Part shown: positions 9,937 to 19,509 of the stretch, in pieces
How positions within the stretch are numbered: the first letter of the stretch is position 1
Layout: each line of letters opens with the position of its first letter
Source of the DNA: Haloarcula mannanilytica
Lineage (GTDB): Archaea > Halobacteriota > Halobacteria > Halobacteriales > Haloarculaceae
Length of the DNA: 64,000 nt
Direction of reading: 5' to 3'
Assembly: GCF_005406125.1 (NCBI RefSeq)
Contig: NZ_BIXZ01000005.1
Location: 1 to 64,000, forward strand
Notes under the pieces: model-generated
What the model saw: only the letters and a program-made list of their open reading frames with translations
Database searches by the model: none
What the model was told of the DNA's origin: nothing
Program-made: the position numbers and the translations under genes

Positions 9937-10329
9937 TTAGTATACGTACGCGATGACTTGGCCACCAACGCCCTGCTCACGAGCCTCGTAGTGGCTCATG
10001 ATGCCGTGGCTGGTCGTGACGACGAGAGTCCCGTAGTCACGGGCGGGGAGGAATCGCTTCTCCCACTTTTCGAACTCGTCGGCACCCGCTGAGTAGCGGG
10101 GCTTGACCGGGCCACACTCGTTGATGGCTCCTTTCAGTTCGACTTCGAACTCGCCGGCTTTGCCGTCGTCGACGAAACTGAATCCGTCGATGTACCCGCG
10201 GTCGTAGAAGACCTCGAGGACGCTGCCGATCTCGTTCGAAGCGGGCGATACTGTCTGCTCTAAGTGCCCAACACTTTCGGCGTTGTTAAGCGCCGACAGT
10301 GCGTTGGCAAATGGGTCGTTCCCTGTCAT
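9937..10329 (-). CDS. rps8: 30S ribosomal protein uS8
   Basis: This 130-residue S8 starts MTGNDPFANALSALNNAE and ends VVTTSHGIMSHYEAREQGVGGQVIAYVY. It binds the central domain of 16S rRNA and in many organisms also represses its own operon. The ATG at 10329 is chosen from family alignment and its 2-nt spacing from the uS14 stop. The frame is open for 35 codons further upstream, but that region is the uS14 gene. Confidence 0.97.
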   Translation of the reverse strand: MTGNDPFANALSALNNAESVGHLEQTVSPASNEIGSVLEVFYDRGYIDGFSFVDDGKAGEFEVELKGAINECGPVKPRYSAGADEFEKWEKRFLPARDYGTLVVTTSHGIMSHYEAREQGVGGQVIAYVY

Positions 10330-10331
10330 TG

Positions 10332-10517
10332 TTAGCTGTACTTCCTGAAGCCCATGCCCCGCGAGATCTCGCGGAAGCACTGGCGGCACAGCCAGATGTC
10401 GTACTTGCCGACGAGTCCCTGTTCGCGACCGCACCGCTGACAGGACTCGAGCTGGCCAGTCCGTTCACTGGATGCCGTCTCGGACTCGGGCTCGTCTGTG
10501 GTTTCACTTTCGCTCAT
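10332..10517 (-). CDS. rps14: 30S ribosomal protein uS14 (zinc-binding)
   Basis: This 61-residue S14 has four cysteines C26, C29, C44 and C47 (CQRC and CRQC) forming the zinc site of the archaeal type. It has an acidic N-terminal extension of about 20 residues ([16 protein letters not shown]) and ends [11 protein letters not shown]. It overlaps the uL5 stop by 4 nt. Confidence 0.96.
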   Translation of the reverse strand: MSESETTDEPESETASSERTGQLESCQRCGREQGLVGKYDIWLCRQCFREISRGMGFRKYS

Positions 10518-11047
10518 TCGCTCACCTCCACATCGTAGGTCGACTCGATGAAGGCGACCGCGTCCGCCGGGTTGAGTCGATGCTTCGTCGGAATCGAGCG
10601 CGACGCCTTGTCGCGCTTGGCGACGCGGTAGCCGGGGCGGACGAGGTTGACCGTCACGTCCAGCCCGTAGATTCCGATGCTCGGGTCGTACTCCTGGCTC
10701 GGGAACTCGGTGTGTTCCTCGACACCGAAGCTGAAGTTGCCGGTGTCGTCGAACTGACTCGCCGACAGCTCGGCAAGCGGCAGCGCGGTCTCGAGGAACT
10801 CTTCGGCCATCTCGGCACGGAGGGTGACCTTCGCACCGATGGGGTCACCCTCGCGGATGTCGAACTCGCCGACGGTCCGCTTGGCCTTCGTTCGCACCGG
10901 CGTCTGGCCGGTGATTTCCCCGAGGATGTCCTCGGCGTTGGCGAGGTCACGGCCACCGTGGCCGATACCCATGTGGACGACGACCTTCTCGACGCGCGGT
11001 TCGCGCATCTCGTGGAAGTCGCCGCCGGACTCACTCTCGGAGCTCAT
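10514..11047 (-). CDS. rpl5: 50S ribosomal protein uL5
   Basis: This 177-residue L5 contains [19 protein letters not shown] and [10 protein letters not shown]. It binds 5S rRNA with uL18 and contacts P-site tRNA. It starts [18 protein letters not shown] and overlaps the eS4 stop by 4 nt. Confidence 0.97.
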   Translation of the reverse strand: MSSESESGGDFHEMREPRVEKVVVHMGIGHGGRDLANAEDILGEITGQTPVRTKAKRTVGEFDIREGDPIGAKVTLRAEMAEEFLETALPLAELSASQFDDTGNFSFGVEEHTEFPSQEYDPSIGIYGLDVTVNLVRPGYRVAKRDKASRSIPTKHRLNPADAVAFIESTYDVEVSE

Positions 11048-11748
11048 TCGTCATCACCCGTGAAGTTCTCGTCGATGACGACGACGTACTCTTCGACGGT
11101 CTCGAAGCCTTCGCCGTCCTCTTGAGAGACGATGACGTTGTTCTGGGCCGACCCCGGCGTCACCTGAATCTCCTCGATCTCGCCGATTTCGCCCGCGTGG
11201 GCACCGTCGACGGCGGTGACGAGCGCGCCCTCTTCGTACTCGAAGTGGGCCACGATGTCGCCGTCCTCGTTGCCGACGACGATGGAGTCGCCAGCGTCGT
11301 AGGTCTGGTCGTCCTCGACGATGAGCGTCTCACCGTCGTGGAGCCCCAGCTGGACATCGCCACCGGAGACGTGGGTCTTGGTGACGATCTTGCCGAGCTT
11401 CGATTCGGCCGCGTCCGGGTCGATTGCGGTCAGCGCCAGCCGTCCGCCCTCGCCGGGGAACACGCGGTAGTACTCCTCGCGCTCGGTGAAGGCCAGGATG
11501 TCGAACATCCCGACGGGGCGTTCCTCGTCGGAGATGGCCTTCCCGTTGATGAGGACGTTGTCCTCGTTGAGGGCGTAGCGGGCTTCTTTGCGGTTGTCGG
11601 CGTAGCCGAGCACGTCCCGAAGGACGATGAGGAGGGGAACCCCGTCCTCACCGTGTGGGCCGGCACCGGCTTTCACCGTAAACGTCGCGGTCTTGCGCTC
11701 TACGGGCCAACTGTTTGGCACCGAGAGTCGCTTCTGGTGGTTACTCAT
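11044..11748 (-). CDS. rps4e: 30S ribosomal protein eS4
   Basis: This 234-residue eS4 occurs only in archaea and eukaryotes. It has an N-terminal S4-type RNA-binding segment ([24 protein letters not shown], then VLINGKAI), a central domain, and a C-terminal KOW-like unit ([13 protein letters not shown]). It overlaps uL24 by 4 nt. Confidence 0.96.
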   Translation of the reverse strand: MSNHQKRLSVPNSWPVERKTATFTVKAGAGPHGEDGVPLLIVLRDVLGYADNRKEARYALNEDNVLINGKAISDEERPVGMFDILAFTEREEYYRVFPGEGGRLALTAIDPDAAESKLGKIVTKTHVSGGDVQLGLHDGETLIVEDDQTYDAGDSIVVGNEDGDIVAHFEYEEGALVTAVDGAHAGEIGEIEEIQVTPGSAQNNVIVSQEDGEGFETVEEYVVVIDENFTGDDE

Positions 11749-12107
11749 GCGGAATCATCCTCCGATTCGAGACGGGCCTCGCGCTTCTCGTCTTCGAGGT
11801 CCAGGTCCGTCACGCGGACGTTCGAGGTGTCCAGCGGTCGCGGGACTTCCTCGCCGTCCGTCTTTTCGAGCGTGACGTCTTCGACGTGGATGACGGCCTT
11901 ATCGAGGTCCACCTTGATGACTTCGCCATCTTCGCCGGCGAAGTCGCCACGGAGCACCTCGACGGTGTCACCAGCGTTGACGCGGACGTTGCGCTGGCCG
12001 TACTCCTCGCGGAGGTCGGCCGAGAGCGTTGCCCGGACCTGCTTGTGCCGCTCGTGGAGCGGGGCACGTCGTTGACTCTTGCGTTGTTTGTCTGGTTGCT
12101 TGCTCAT
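11745..12107 (-). CDS. rpl24: 50S ribosomal protein uL24
   Basis: This 120-residue L24 has a KOW motif ([21 protein letters not shown]), is an early assembly protein at the tunnel exit, and ends in an acidic tail (LESEDDSA). The start [22 protein letters not shown] fits the family. Four nucleotides separate it from the uL14 stop. Confidence 0.97.
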   Translation of the reverse strand: MSKQPDKQRKSQRRAPLHERHKQVRATLSADLREEYGQRNVRVNAGDTVEVLRGDFAGEDGEVIKVDLDKAVIHVEDVTLEKTDGEEVPRPLDTSNVRVTDLDLEDEKREARLESEDDSA

Positions 12108-12111
12108 GGTT

Positions 12112-12510
12112 CTATACGATCATCGTCGCTGCTGATGCCACACTGCCGAATCGCTGTGCGACTTCCCGTGCGATGGGACCTTTCAGCTCGGTCCCGCGCG
12201 GGTCCTCGTTTTCGTCGACGATGACGGCCGCGTTGTCTTCGAACTTGACGCGGGTGCCGTCGGGTCGACGGATCGGCTTTCGCTGGCGGACGACGACGGC
12301 TTCGAGCACCTGGCGACGCATTTCGGGCGTCCCCTTGGTGACCGAGACCGTGATCTTGTCGCCCAGCCCAGCCTTGGGGTGGCGGTTCTTCGTTCCCGAG
12401 TAGCCGTGGACGGAAATGACCTTGAGCTCGCGTGCGCCCGTGTTGTCCGCACACGTGATGAGCGAGCCCTTCTCCAGGCCTTGCGTGACGTCAGCACCGA
12501 GTGCTTCCAT
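12112..12510 (-). CDS. rpl14: 50S ribosomal protein uL14
   Basis: This 132-residue L14 contains the family signature [20 protein letters not shown] and [17 protein letters not shown]. It lies at the subunit interface. The N-terminus is [20 protein letters not shown]. Its start base is shared with the uS17 stop. Confidence 0.97.
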   Translation of the reverse strand: MEALGADVTQGLEKGSLITCADNTGARELKVISVHGYSGTKNRHPKAGLGDKITVSVTKGTPEMRRQVLEAVVVRQRKPIRRPDGTRVKFEDNAAVIVDENEDPRGTELKGPIAREVAQRFGSVASAATMIV

Positions 12511-12848
12511 CAGGCATCACCGTCCTGTTCGTCGGCGACCACGCCGACGACGACGTGGCTTTTCGTTTTCGAGAGCGGTCGACACTCTGCTATCGTGACC
12601 GTGTCACCAACCGCGAGGTCGAGACAATCGGGTGCGTGAGCCGGAACGCGGCTCCGCCGCTTCATGAAGCGGTCGTATTTCGGCACCTTCACGTCGTACT
12701 CGCGCTCGACGACAACGGTCTTCTCCATGTCAGTGGAGGCTACCTCGCCGTTCAGTGTCTGGCCGCGCACGGAGAGCTCTCCGTGGAACGGGCAGTTCTG
12801 ATCGGCACAGGTGTCCTCCGGTTCCTGTACGTTCAGTCCTAGCGCCAT
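12510..12848 (-). CDS. rps17: 30S ribosomal protein uS17
   Basis: This 112-residue S17 has the OB-fold core ([23 protein letters not shown], then [17 protein letters not shown]). The N-terminal [10 protein letters not shown] includes two cysteines typical of the archaeal form. It overlaps the 3' end of the Rpp29 gene by 10 nt, the largest overlap in the operon. Confidence 0.97.
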   Translation of the reverse strand: MALGLNVQEPEDTCADQNCPFHGELSVRGQTLNGEVASTDMEKTVVVEREYDVKVPKYDRFMKRRSRVPAHAPDCLDLAVGDTVTIAECRPLSKTKSHVVVGVVADEQDGDA

Positions 12849-13123
12849 AGTGAATCTCCTGTGTTCTCTGTGCGACGAGCGGGACGCGCGACGAGTCGGT
12901 CACCGTCGACCAGTACCGTTTCGGTCGACAGGGCGAACGCGAATGTCGCGCTGTCCTTCGGCACGTGCCACACCCGGTCGGCTCCCTCGATTGTCAGCAT
13001 CTGCGTCGTCTCGGTGACGACAGTGCCGCTGATACCCACGGCGTCCGGGTTGGACGCCGAAACGACCTCGCAGTCGAGGCCGACGAGTTCGTGTCGTGGG
13101 AGCGTCTCGGGTGTTAGTGGCAT
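12839..13123 (-). CDS. rnp1: RNase P protein component 1 (Rpp29/Pop4)
   Basis: This 94-residue protein is the Rpp29-type subunit of archaeal RNase P, which trims the 5' leader of pre-tRNA. The core [27 protein letters not shown], with a later [13 protein letters not shown], is the Sm-like barrel of the family. Its place between uL29 and uS17 is conserved in archaea. It shares a base with uL29. Confidence 0.93.
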   Translation of the reverse strand: MPLTPETLPRHELVGLDCEVVSASNPDAVGISGTVVTETTQMLTIEGADRVWHVPKDSATFAFALSTETVLVDGDRLVARPARRTENTGDSLWR

Positions 13124-13338
13124 TATTCGTTCTCCTGCAGGTCGCCTTCTTCGCCCTGAATCGTCTTGATGCGGGCGATGGCCTTCCGCAGCTCCTTGAT
13201 GCGGCCGGGGTTTTCCGGCGCACCACCCGCGGCCTGGACGGCCCGGGCGTTCAGCAGTTCAGTCTTCAGGTCGTCGAGCTCCGATTCCCGCTCGGCGGGC
13301 GTCATGTCTCGAATCTCCTGGACGTGGAGGACGGTCAT
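13123..13338 (-). CDS. rpl29: 50S ribosomal protein uL29
   Basis: This 71-residue L29 forms a helical hairpin at the tunnel exit where SRP and chaperones dock. It begins [21 protein letters not shown] and has the conserved [17 protein letters not shown]. It overlaps the uS3 stop by 4 nt. Confidence 0.96.
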   Translation of the reverse strand: MTVLHVQEIRDMTPAERESELDDLKTELLNARAVQAAGGAPENPGRIKELRKAIARIKTIQGEEGDLQENE

Positions 13339-14252
13339 TCGTCGTTACCCTCCTCGTCGTCCATTTCGTCCATCAGCTCTTCTGCTTCCGCCTCGACATC
13401 TTCGTCGAGTTCCTCGTCGACAGCCTCTTCGAGTTCGTCGACATCGACATCCTCGACATCGTCGTCAGTCGGGACCTCAACGTCTTCCTCGACGACCTCC
13501 TCGTCGACGAACTCTTCGTCAGCCTCGGAGTCGTCGTCGGCCCCGGCGGCCACGTCTTCCTCGAGTTCCTCGGCCGTCTCGCTGTCGTCGGGCTCGCCTT
13601 CGAGGAGTTCCTCGACGGACTCGCCGTCGGTGTCGGCCACGTAGTCCTCGACATCGACATCCTCGTAGATCTCGAAGTCGTCGGGAAGCTCCGCGTCCGG
13701 CGGGATGATCTTGACTCGGACCCCGATGGTACCGAGCTTCATCACGGCGACGCCGACACCGCTGTCGACGATCTCCTCTGCGGGTTCGCCGTTGTGCTTG
13801 ACGTAACCACGGTTGAACTTCTCCACGCGTGAGCGTGCACCCGTGACCTTTCCGGAGAGGACGATCTCTGCGCCGAGTGCGCCCGACTCCATGATCCGGT
13901 CGATGGTGGTGTGGCCCGCTTTGCGGAAGTACCAGCCACGCTCTAAGGCGTTGGCCAGTCGGTCCGCGACGATGCGGGCGTTGAGATCCGGCTCGTCGAC
14001 TTCCTGCACGTCGACCTGCGGGTCGTCGAGGTTGAACCGCTCCTCGAGTTCCGTCGTGATCTTCCGGATGTTCTTCCCGCCCTTGCCGATAACCATCCCT
14101 GGCTTCTCGGCTTTGAGCACGATCTGGGTCCCCATCGGCGTCTTGGCGACATCCATGCCGCCGTAGCCGGCGCGACCGAGTTCCTCTGCGAAGAACTCGT
14201 CGATCTGGGTCCGCTGAAGTCCGTCCTCGATGAACTGTTGTTCGTCAGCCAT
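13335..14252 (-). CDS. rps3: 30S ribosomal protein uS3 with long acidic tail
   Basis: This 305-residue S3 has the KH domain GxxG loop ([20 protein letters not shown]) and the C-terminal S3 domain ([24 protein letters not shown]). From about residue 205 onward it is almost entirely Asp/Glu, a haloarchaeal extension. The start at 14252 ([12 protein letters not shown]) shares its A with the uL22 stop. The additional 20 upstream codons are uL22 sequence. Confidence 0.96.
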   Translation of the reverse strand: MADEQQFIEDGLQRTQIDEFFAEELGRAGYGGMDVAKTPMGTQIVLKAEKPGMVIGKGGKNIRKITTELEERFNLDDPQVDVQEVDEPDLNARIVADRLANALERGWYFRKAGHTTIDRIMESGALGAEIVLSGKVTGARSRVEKFNRGYVKHNGEPAEEIVDSGVGVAVMKLGTIGVRVKIIPPDAELPDDFEIYEDVDVEDYVADTDGESVEELLEGEPDDSETAEELEEDVAAGADDDSEADEEFVDEEVVEEDVEVPTDDDVEDVDVDELEEAVDEELDEDVEAEAEELMDEMDDEEGNDE

Positions 14253-14719
14253 TATTCTTCGGCCTCCGGTTCTTCGAGGATGAGTTCGACATCGACCTGC
14301 GGGCTGTTCCACGCTGAGGCACGCCCCATCGCGCGGGGCTTGCGACCCTGCTGCTCGCCGACCTTGTGGGCGGCGACGTGCGTGATGATCATGGCTTCAC
14401 CGTCGAAGCCCTGGTGGTCGGCGTTGCCGACTGCGTTTTCCAGCAGGTCGAGGAAGGCCTTGCTGGCCTTCTCCGGGTAGCGCCCGGCGTCCCAGCCGTC
14501 GACCTTGCTTTTGTGGCCAACGCCCGAGTTGTGCTGTTTGAACGGAACGGGCTGGTCGCCCTCGATAACCGCCTCGAGGTAGTCGACAGCCTCGCCGGCC
14601 GTTTTGCCCTTGATCTCGCGGGCGATGGCCTTGCTGTGCTTGAAGCTCATCTGCCGCTCCCGGAGCATCGCTTTGGCCGTCGTGTCCGGGTCGGCTTCGA
14701 CTGAGTAACTGATTCCCAT
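14252..14719 (-). CDS. rpl22: 50S ribosomal protein uL22
   Basis: This 155-residue archaeal L22 (MGISYSVEADPDTTAKAMLRERQ) has a long beta hairpin that lines the exit tunnel (GRKPRAMGRASAWNSPQVDVELIL). It ends with an acidic tail. It starts 2 nt from the uS19 stop. Confidence 0.97.
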   Translation of the reverse strand: MGISYSVEADPDTTAKAMLRERQMSFKHSKAIAREIKGKTAGEAVDYLEAVIEGDQPVPFKQHNSGVGHKSKVDGWDAGRYPEKASKAFLDLLENAVGNADHQGFDGEAMIITHVAAHKVGEQQGRKPRAMGRASAWNSPQVDVELILEEPEAEE

Positions 14720-14721
14720 GA

Positions 14722-15144
14722 TTATTTGAGCGGTACGAACTTCGAGGAGCGTGTCGCTCCGATACCGGCCTGACCGTGTTCGACGCTACTCCGTGTGAGC
14801 TGGAACTCACCGAGGTAGTGGCCGAGCATCTCGGGCTCGACGTTGACACGCTCGAAGTTCTGGCCGTCGTGGACGGCGAAGGTCAGCCCGACCATCTCCG
14901 GAACCACCGGCATGTCGCGCAGGTGGGTCCGGATCGGGTCGTTGGCTGTCTCCTCTTCGCCGGCCTCGCGGGCCTTTTCGAGGAGCTTGTGCTTCTCCTC
15001 GGTCAGGCCGCGTTCGATACTTCGCCGCTGTCGAGCGGGGAGCAGTTCCGCGACTTCCTCGAGCTCCATTGCCTGCAGCTCGTCGAGCGTGTGGCCGCGG
15101 AAGGAGAACTCTCCTTCGTGGCCGATTTGATACTCTGAACTCAT
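14722..15144 (-). CDS. rps19: 30S ribosomal protein uS19
   Basis: This 140-residue S19 contains the family core [33 protein letters not shown] and ends [14 protein letters not shown]. It lies in the small-subunit head near the A site. It overlaps uL2 by 4 nt. Confidence 0.97.
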   Translation of the reverse strand: MSSEYQIGHEGEFSFRGHTLDELQAMELEEVAELLPARQRRSIERGLTEEKHKLLEKAREAGEEETANDPIRTHLRDMPVVPEMVGLTFAVHDGQNFERVNVEPEMLGHYLGEFQLTRSSVEHGQAGIGATRSSKFVPLK

Positions 15145-15863
15145 TCGTTCCCACCTCGACCAGTCCGCTTCGAGGCGATGTCCCCGACCTTACGGCCTGG
15201 CGGGGCGTTCCGCGAAATGGACTTGGGTTTGCCGGGGTGCTGGCGGCCACCGCCACCGAACGGGTGGTCGACGGCGTTCATCGCCACACCACGGACACGC
15301 GGGTACTTCGTCCCGCGCGCTTTCATCTTGTGATGCTTGTTGCCAGCCTTCACGAAGGGCTTGTCAGTTCGGCCGCCACCGGCGACGACGCCGATGGTGG
15401 CGCGACACTGCGGGTCAAGCCGCTTCATCTCCCCGGAGGGGAGCTTGACGACCGCGACGTTGCGGTCGTGGGTGAGCAGCTGGGCGTTGACACCCGACGC
15501 ACGGGCGAACTTCCCACCGTCACCGGGGCTGGATTCGACGTTACACACCGGAACCCCCTCTGGGATCTCCGCCAGCGGGAGCGTGTTCCCGGGTGCGATC
15601 TCGGCGCTGACGCCGACCTGTAGCTCGTCGCCCACCCCGACGCCTTCCGGCGCGAGGATGAGTCGTCGGTCGCCGTCTTCGAACTCGACGGCGGCGACAG
15701 GGGCCGAGCGGGCAGGGTCGTGCTCGATGTCGACGACCGTGCCGGCGATAACGTCGCCGTCCTCGACCTTGCGGTGCTCCAGATCAGCCTTGTAACGGTG
15801 CGACGGAGCGCGGAACGTGGAGGTCCCGCGGCCGCGCCGTTGTCCTTGGATTCGTCGTCCCAT
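15141..15863 (-). CDS. rpl2: 50S ribosomal protein uL2
   Basis: This 240-residue L2 starts [21 protein letters not shown]. The C-terminal [20 protein letters not shown] block (about 199-218) carries the conserved histidine near the peptidyl-transferase centre. L2 is needed for subunit joining. It starts 2 nt after the uL23 stop. Confidence 0.98.
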   Translation of the reverse strand: MGRRIQGQRRGRGTSTFRAPSHRYKADLEHRKVEDGDVIAGTVVDIEHDPARSAPVAAVEFEDGDRRLILAPEGVGVGDELQVGVSAEIAPGNTLPLAEIPEGVPVCNVESSPGDGGKFARASGVNAQLLTHDRNVAVVKLPSGEMKRLDPQCRATIGVVAGGGRTDKPFVKAGNKHHKMKARGTKYPRVRGVAMNAVDHPFGGGGRQHPGKPKSISRNAPPGRKVGDIASKRTGRGGNE

Positions 15864-15865
15864 GG

Positions 15866-16123
15866 TTAGAACACCCCAATTCTGGAGGCGACTTCCTGGG
15901 CGTCGTCGTCCTCGGAGAGGCGAACGACGGCCTTCTTTTCGCCGTCCATCGTGTTTTGCGTGTTGACCTGTACGACGGTCACGTCGTACTGCTCCTCGAC
16001 GGCGTCGGAGACCTCGCCCTTGGAGGCGCGGTCGTCGACGGCGAACTGGAGCTTGTTCTGGAAGTCCATGTCGTTCATGGCCTTCTCAGTGACGTGTGGG
16101 TGTTTGATGACATCCCAGCTCAT
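15866..16123 (-). CDS. rpl23: 50S ribosomal protein uL23
   Basis: This 85-residue L23 (MSWDVIKHPHVTEKAMNDMD) sits at the exit-tunnel rim and is the docking site for SRP. The length is the normal archaeal length. It overlaps the uL4 stop by 4 nt. Confidence 0.97.
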   Translation of the reverse strand: MSWDVIKHPHVTEKAMNDMDFQNKLQFAVDDRASKGEVSDAVEEQYDVTVVQVNTQNTMDGEKKAVVRLSEDDDAQEVASRIGVF

Positions 16124-16860
16124 CGCTCGGCCACCTCCGCGAGTGCGGATTCCGTGAAAACGGTAAGTCGACCGGGCTCGCCGCCGGGGGCGAGGTCTTC
16201 CGTGTTGACCTCACTGGCGGTTGCCACGTCGGCCCCCGCGAGGTTGCGGGCGGCCTTCGACGGCTCGTCGCTGGTCACGAAGAGGATGGAGGCGGGACGA
16301 CGGTACTTCCGTCCGCGGGCCGACCCCTGTCCAGCCTTGATCTTCGTCTCGTCGGCGCGTTCGATGTCGGCGTCGACATCGAGCGCCTCCAGCAGCGAGA
16401 CGACTTCCTGCGTCTTGACGAGGTCCTCGAAGTCGTCGGAGACGACGACGGGCACTTCGTCACGGTCGAACTCGTGGCCACGGTCGGCGACGAGGTCGGC
16501 GTCGGCCGTCGCGGCCAGCGCCGAGCGAACGGCCAGCTGCCGTTCCTTGTCGTTGAGGTCGAGCGAGCGATCCTTCTCGGCTTTCGGCGGGTGAGCGCGT
16601 CGCCCCTTGACCGCCTGCGGGACGCGGCGGGCACGGCCGTCCTGCTTCGGGACGTGTGCCTGCCCGCGGCCGCTACCGAAGGACTCGGCCGGCGTTCGGA
16701 GGCCGGCGTACTCGTCGGACCCGTAGTCCTGCTTTCGGTTGGCCTGTGCGGCACGTACAGCTTTGCCGATGAGGTCGGACCGAACCGGCGTCTCGAAGAC
16801 ATCCGGCAGGTCGACCTCGCCGTCTGCGTTGCCGTCCAGGTCGTGGATTGTTGCCTGCAT
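16120..16860 (-). CDS. rpl4: 50S ribosomal protein uL4
   Basis: This 246-residue archaeal L4 starts MQATIHDLDGNADGEVDLPDVF. The loop RTPAESFGSGRGQAHVPKQDGRARRVPQAVKGRRAHPPK reaches the exit tunnel. It starts 3 nt after the uL3 stop. Confidence 0.97.
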   Translation of the reverse strand: MQATIHDLDGNADGEVDLPDVFETPVRSDLIGKAVRAAQANRKQDYGSDEYAGLRTPAESFGSGRGQAHVPKQDGRARRVPQAVKGRRAHPPKAEKDRSLDLNDKERQLAVRSALAATADADLVADRGHEFDRDEVPVVVSDDFEDLVKTQEVVSLLEALDVDADIERADETKIKAGQGSARGRKYRRPASILFVTSDEPSKAARNLAGADVATASEVNTEDLAPGGEPGRLTVFTESALAEVAER

Positions 16861-16863
16861 AGG

Positions 16864-17880
16864 TTATCCCTGATTCGATTCGTTGGAGACGTAGCGCACC
16901 TCGGGGTCGAGGCGCGGTTGGTCGTTCGGACGCACCGCGGGCCGGAAGCGCACCAGGCGCTTGTCCGGACCGGGCACGGAGCCCTTCACGAGCGTGTACG
17001 GCCCGTCGACTTCACCGTAGTTGACGAAGCCGCCGTCGACGGTCGGCTCGTCGCCGTCGCCGATGTCGATGAGACGCTTGTTGAGCTCGGTGCGCTGGTG
17101 GTAGCCGGTCTGCCCCTGCTGGGGGACCGTCGAGCGCACACGGGACGGGTTCCACGGACCGAGGTTGCCGATCCGTCGGCGCCATCCCTGGCGGGCGTGC
17201 TTGCCTTTCCGCTTCTGGACGCCCCATCGCTTGACGGGACCCTGCGTCCCTTTGCCTTTCGTGACACCGGCCACGTCGGCGTACTCGCCGGCGCGGAAGA
17301 TGTCGTTCATGGCGTGTTCGCCACCGTCCTCGACGAGGTCGAGGGCGTGGTCGAGGCGGTCCGAAACGGATCCACCGCCGACGCGAGTCTCCATCACGTC
17401 GGGCTTTTTCTTCGGGACGCTCGGGACGGCGTCGGGGACGGTGTGCGTAATGAGTCGCACGTCCCCGAGGTCACCGGCCTCGAGTGCGTCGCGTACCTGT
17501 TCCTCAGCAGCGTCCGGGTCGTGGTCCTCCGGAACGTCCAGAGTCCGGTCGAGTTCCGAGTGGAACTCGTCGGTCCAGACTTCCGTCAGCGGACGCTGAC
17601 CGTACGGCGTGTCTTCGTACGCTCGCAGGGCAACGGCGCGCATCGGCGGCGTCTCGATGACTGTCACGGGGACAGTCTCCTCCATCCCCTCGCGGGGGGA
17701 GTTGGGTTCGTCGTTGACGAGCACGACGTGTGTCATGCCTGCCTTGTAGCCGGCGAACCCTTGGACGCCCGGCTGCCCGTCGTCAGACGGCCAGCTGTTG
17801 AAGCGAGGTGTCTCGCTCGTCGAGCGCTTGCGCGGGCCAAAGCCCATTGAGCCTTTGCGTGGTCTGCTTGGTTGTGGCAT
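16864..17880 (-). CDS. rpl3: 50S ribosomal protein uL3
   Basis: This 338-residue archaeal L3 starts MPQPSRPRKGSMGFGPRKR. It includes VAGVTKGKGTQGPVKRWG and the loop that reaches the peptidyl-transferase centre (WGVQKRKGKHARQGWRRRIG). L3 is an early assembly protein. It lies 4 nt after the SPOUT methyltransferase gene in the same operon. Confidence 0.97.
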   Translation of the reverse strand: MPQPSRPRKGSMGFGPRKRSTSETPRFNSWPSDDGQPGVQGFAGYKAGMTHVVLVNDEPNSPREGMEETVPVTVIETPPMRAVALRAYEDTPYGQRPLTEVWTDEFHSELDRTLDVPEDHDPDAAEEQVRDALEAGDLGDVRLITHTVPDAVPSVPKKKPDVMETRVGGGSVSDRLDHALDLVEDGGEHAMNDIFRAGEYADVAGVTKGKGTQGPVKRWGVQKRKGKHARQGWRRRIGNLGPWNPSRVRSTVPQQGQTGYHQRTELNKRLIDIGDGDEPTVDGGFVNYGEVDGPYTLVKGSVPGPDKRLVRFRPAVRPNDQPRLDPEVRYVSNESNQG

Positions 17881-17884
17881 TCGT

Positions 17885-18730
17885 TTACTCCGTGAGGGTT
17901 AGACAGGTGAGGGAGGCGAACAGAGCTTCTTCCGTTCGCACGACCTCACTGCCCTGGTTCGGAACCGTATTCAGCCAGAGGTCGAACCCTTCTGGTTCGT
18001 CGCTCGTCTGGTCTCCCCCGACGGCGTCCGGGGCAACGTCGAGTATCGACGGTAACCCGCGCTCGGGTGCCCCGAAGGCGACAGTCATGCCGCCCTCGGC
18101 GTCGCGCCGCTCGGCCAGCTGGCCGAGACGGGTCGACGTTACCGGCTCGCCGTATCGCGAGGACGCGATAGTGAGCCCGGCATCGTCGCGCGAGAGTGCC
18201 GCATCGAGGTCCGCGGCGACAACGTCGAATCCCGTTGTGGGGGCGTCGACGAGTTTCGCCCGGACCGGCCGTCGCGAAGAGACCCTGACGGTCACGCGCT
18301 CCCCCTGTTCCACGTCCATATCCGCTGGGACGGGAAGGGAGATCGGGTGTTGCATGCCGCAATTGACCCGGACGCGCCCATCAGCTCCGACCTCGGTCAC
18401 GATTCCCTGTCTTAACGACCCCGAACCCTCAGATCCGGAGCCGGTCTGTGAACGCACGCGGAGCGGCGGCAGGACGCCGACGTACTCTAGTTCGTCCCGC
18501 TTACCCCACATCTCTTTTCGGAGGTGCGGGGGCGTCGCGGCGTACCGCAGCACGGTTTCGACGAACCCATCTTCCCACTTGCCCGCCCCATCTGGGTCGG
18601 GGTACACTATCAGCCGATCAACCCGGTATATCGTGGCCGCGCGGGCCACGTAACCGAGCTTGCGAGTTGCCTCGCGTCTGTCTTCGGCTTCCCGTGTGAG
18701 GGAAGACGGCACGAGTACGCTGGTCGTCAT
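17885..18730 (-). CDS. Putative SPOUT-fold RNA methyltransferase (DUF171, RNA uridine N3 type)
   Basis: This 281-residue protein (MTTSVLVPSSLTREAEDRRE) matches the archaeal/eukaryal C9orf114-like family annotated as putative RNA uridine-N3 methyltransferase. The start TREAEDRREATRKLGYVARAATIYRVDRLIVYPDPD and the C-terminal MTVAFGAPERGLPSIL (SAM-binding knot) followed by NTVPNQGSEVVRTEEALFASL are typical. A middle OB-like insert holds VTEVGADGRVRVNCG. It is the first gene of the ribosomal operon, a place conserved in haloarchaea, which suggests a target in rRNA. The substrate is not shown by sequence. Confidence 0.85.
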   Translation of the reverse strand: MTTSVLVPSSLTREAEDRREATRKLGYVARAATIYRVDRLIVYPDPDGAGKWEDGFVETVLRYAATPPHLRKEMWGKRDELEYVGVLPPLRVRSQTGSGSEGSGSLRQGIVTEVGADGRVRVNCGMQHPISLPVPADMDVEQGERVTVRVSSRRPVRAKLVDAPTTGFDVVAADLDAALSRDDAGLTIASSRYGEPVTSTRLGQLAERRDAEGGMTVAFGAPERGLPSILDVAPDAVGGDQTSDEPEGFDLWLNTVPNQGSEVVRTEEALFASLTCLTLTE

Positions 18731-18782
18731 GCCGTAACGCTTCCACGTCGCGCCACTAGACTGTGCCGATATGTCCCCTTCC

Positions 18783-18796
18783 CGTCCTTAAAAAGA
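18783..18796 (-). promoter_or_regulatory. TATA box of the ribosomal protein operon
   Basis: On the minus strand GTCTTTTTAAGG lies about 55-65 nt before the SPOUT methyltransferase start. Transcription would begin near 18762, giving a leader of roughly 30 nt for the long operon. The remaining spacer up to tRNA-Gly (18797-19028) shows no gene. Confidence 0.5.
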
Positions 18797-18976
18797 CCCC
18801 GTTTCGTGGTCGCGGTGCGTCGCGTTCACATGGTTCGTCATGCCGATTTGTCCGCGATGCAACCGTTCACTAGATTGCCGCTTCCGAAAGCCCATGTCTC
18901 GTGACGCCATCACATGATTCCCCGTCGGGCGGGGCGGCGATTGCCCTCACTTCCCACGGTTTGTCCCGGAAAACGG

Positions 18977-18990
18977 AAGGCTTTTTACTC
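18977..18990 (+). promoter_or_regulatory. TATA box of tRNA-Gly
   Basis: GGCTTTTTACTC lies about 45 nt upstream of the tRNA-Gly gene. Transcription would start near 19010 and leave a short 5' leader for RNase P. Confidence 0.45.
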
Positions 18991-19028
18991 TCACCCCCGC
19001 CAGATTTGATTGCAACGAAAGGCCGACT

Positions 19029-19100
19029 GCGCTGGTAGTGTAGTTGGTATCACGTGACCTTGCCATGGTCACAACCTGGGTTCAAATCCCAGCCAGCGCA
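19029..19100 (+). tRNA. tRNA-Gly (GCC)
   Basis: The gene is 72 nt. Acceptor arms GCGCTGG and CCAGCGC pair fully, followed by discriminator A. The anticodon stem TGACC/GGTCA encloses loop TTGCCAT with anticodon GCC. The T arm holds GGTTCAAATCC. CCA is not encoded and there is no intron. Confidence 0.95.
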
Positions 19101-19166
19101 CTTCTCTGAACCTAATCGACAAGCGACGCGTTTTATCGGGTTGCGTTCTCGGTTCTATGCCGTAAC

Positions 19167-19319
19167 TCACTCTTCGATTCGAGTCACAGTGATACCATCA
19201 TCTGCAGAAAAGTCCGCATAACAGTCGTCACACAGCGGAAGTGACACGCTCTTTCCGGAGTCAACGAACTCGATCTTCGTTTGCTTCCCTGGGGCAGAAT
19301 TACAGACGGAGCATTCCAT
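19167..19319 (-). CDS. Small two-CxxC zinc-finger protein (50 aa)
   Basis: A short minus-strand gene encodes 50 residues beginning MECSVCNSAPGKQTK. CSVC (C3, C6) and CDDC (near 30-33) form a likely zinc site, and the tail is acidic (DDGITVTRIEE). A TATA-like TTAACT/TTAAAG element near 19344-19350 lies about 26 nt before the ATG, so the mRNA is probably leaderless. Haloarchaea have many such tiny CxxC proteins, several linked to stress or biofilm behaviour. This one's role is unknown. Confidence 0.7.
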   Translation of the reverse strand: MECSVCNSAPGKQTKIEFVDSGKSVSLPLCDDCYADFSADDGITVTRIEE

Positions 19320-19509
19320 ATCATGGGTGTTCTCGCTCCCTCAGTTAAAGTTATTTTCAAATGAAACTTCATGTGGTCGGTAAACCGTCCCGCAGACCGA
19401 GCCTGTGACTAGACGTGCCAGACGGGTTTGTCGCTTCAAAACTACTCGACAATATTGCTCAACGGATAGGGAGTACCATTATTTGTTATCCCATCGACAG
19501 TGTGGTTGC

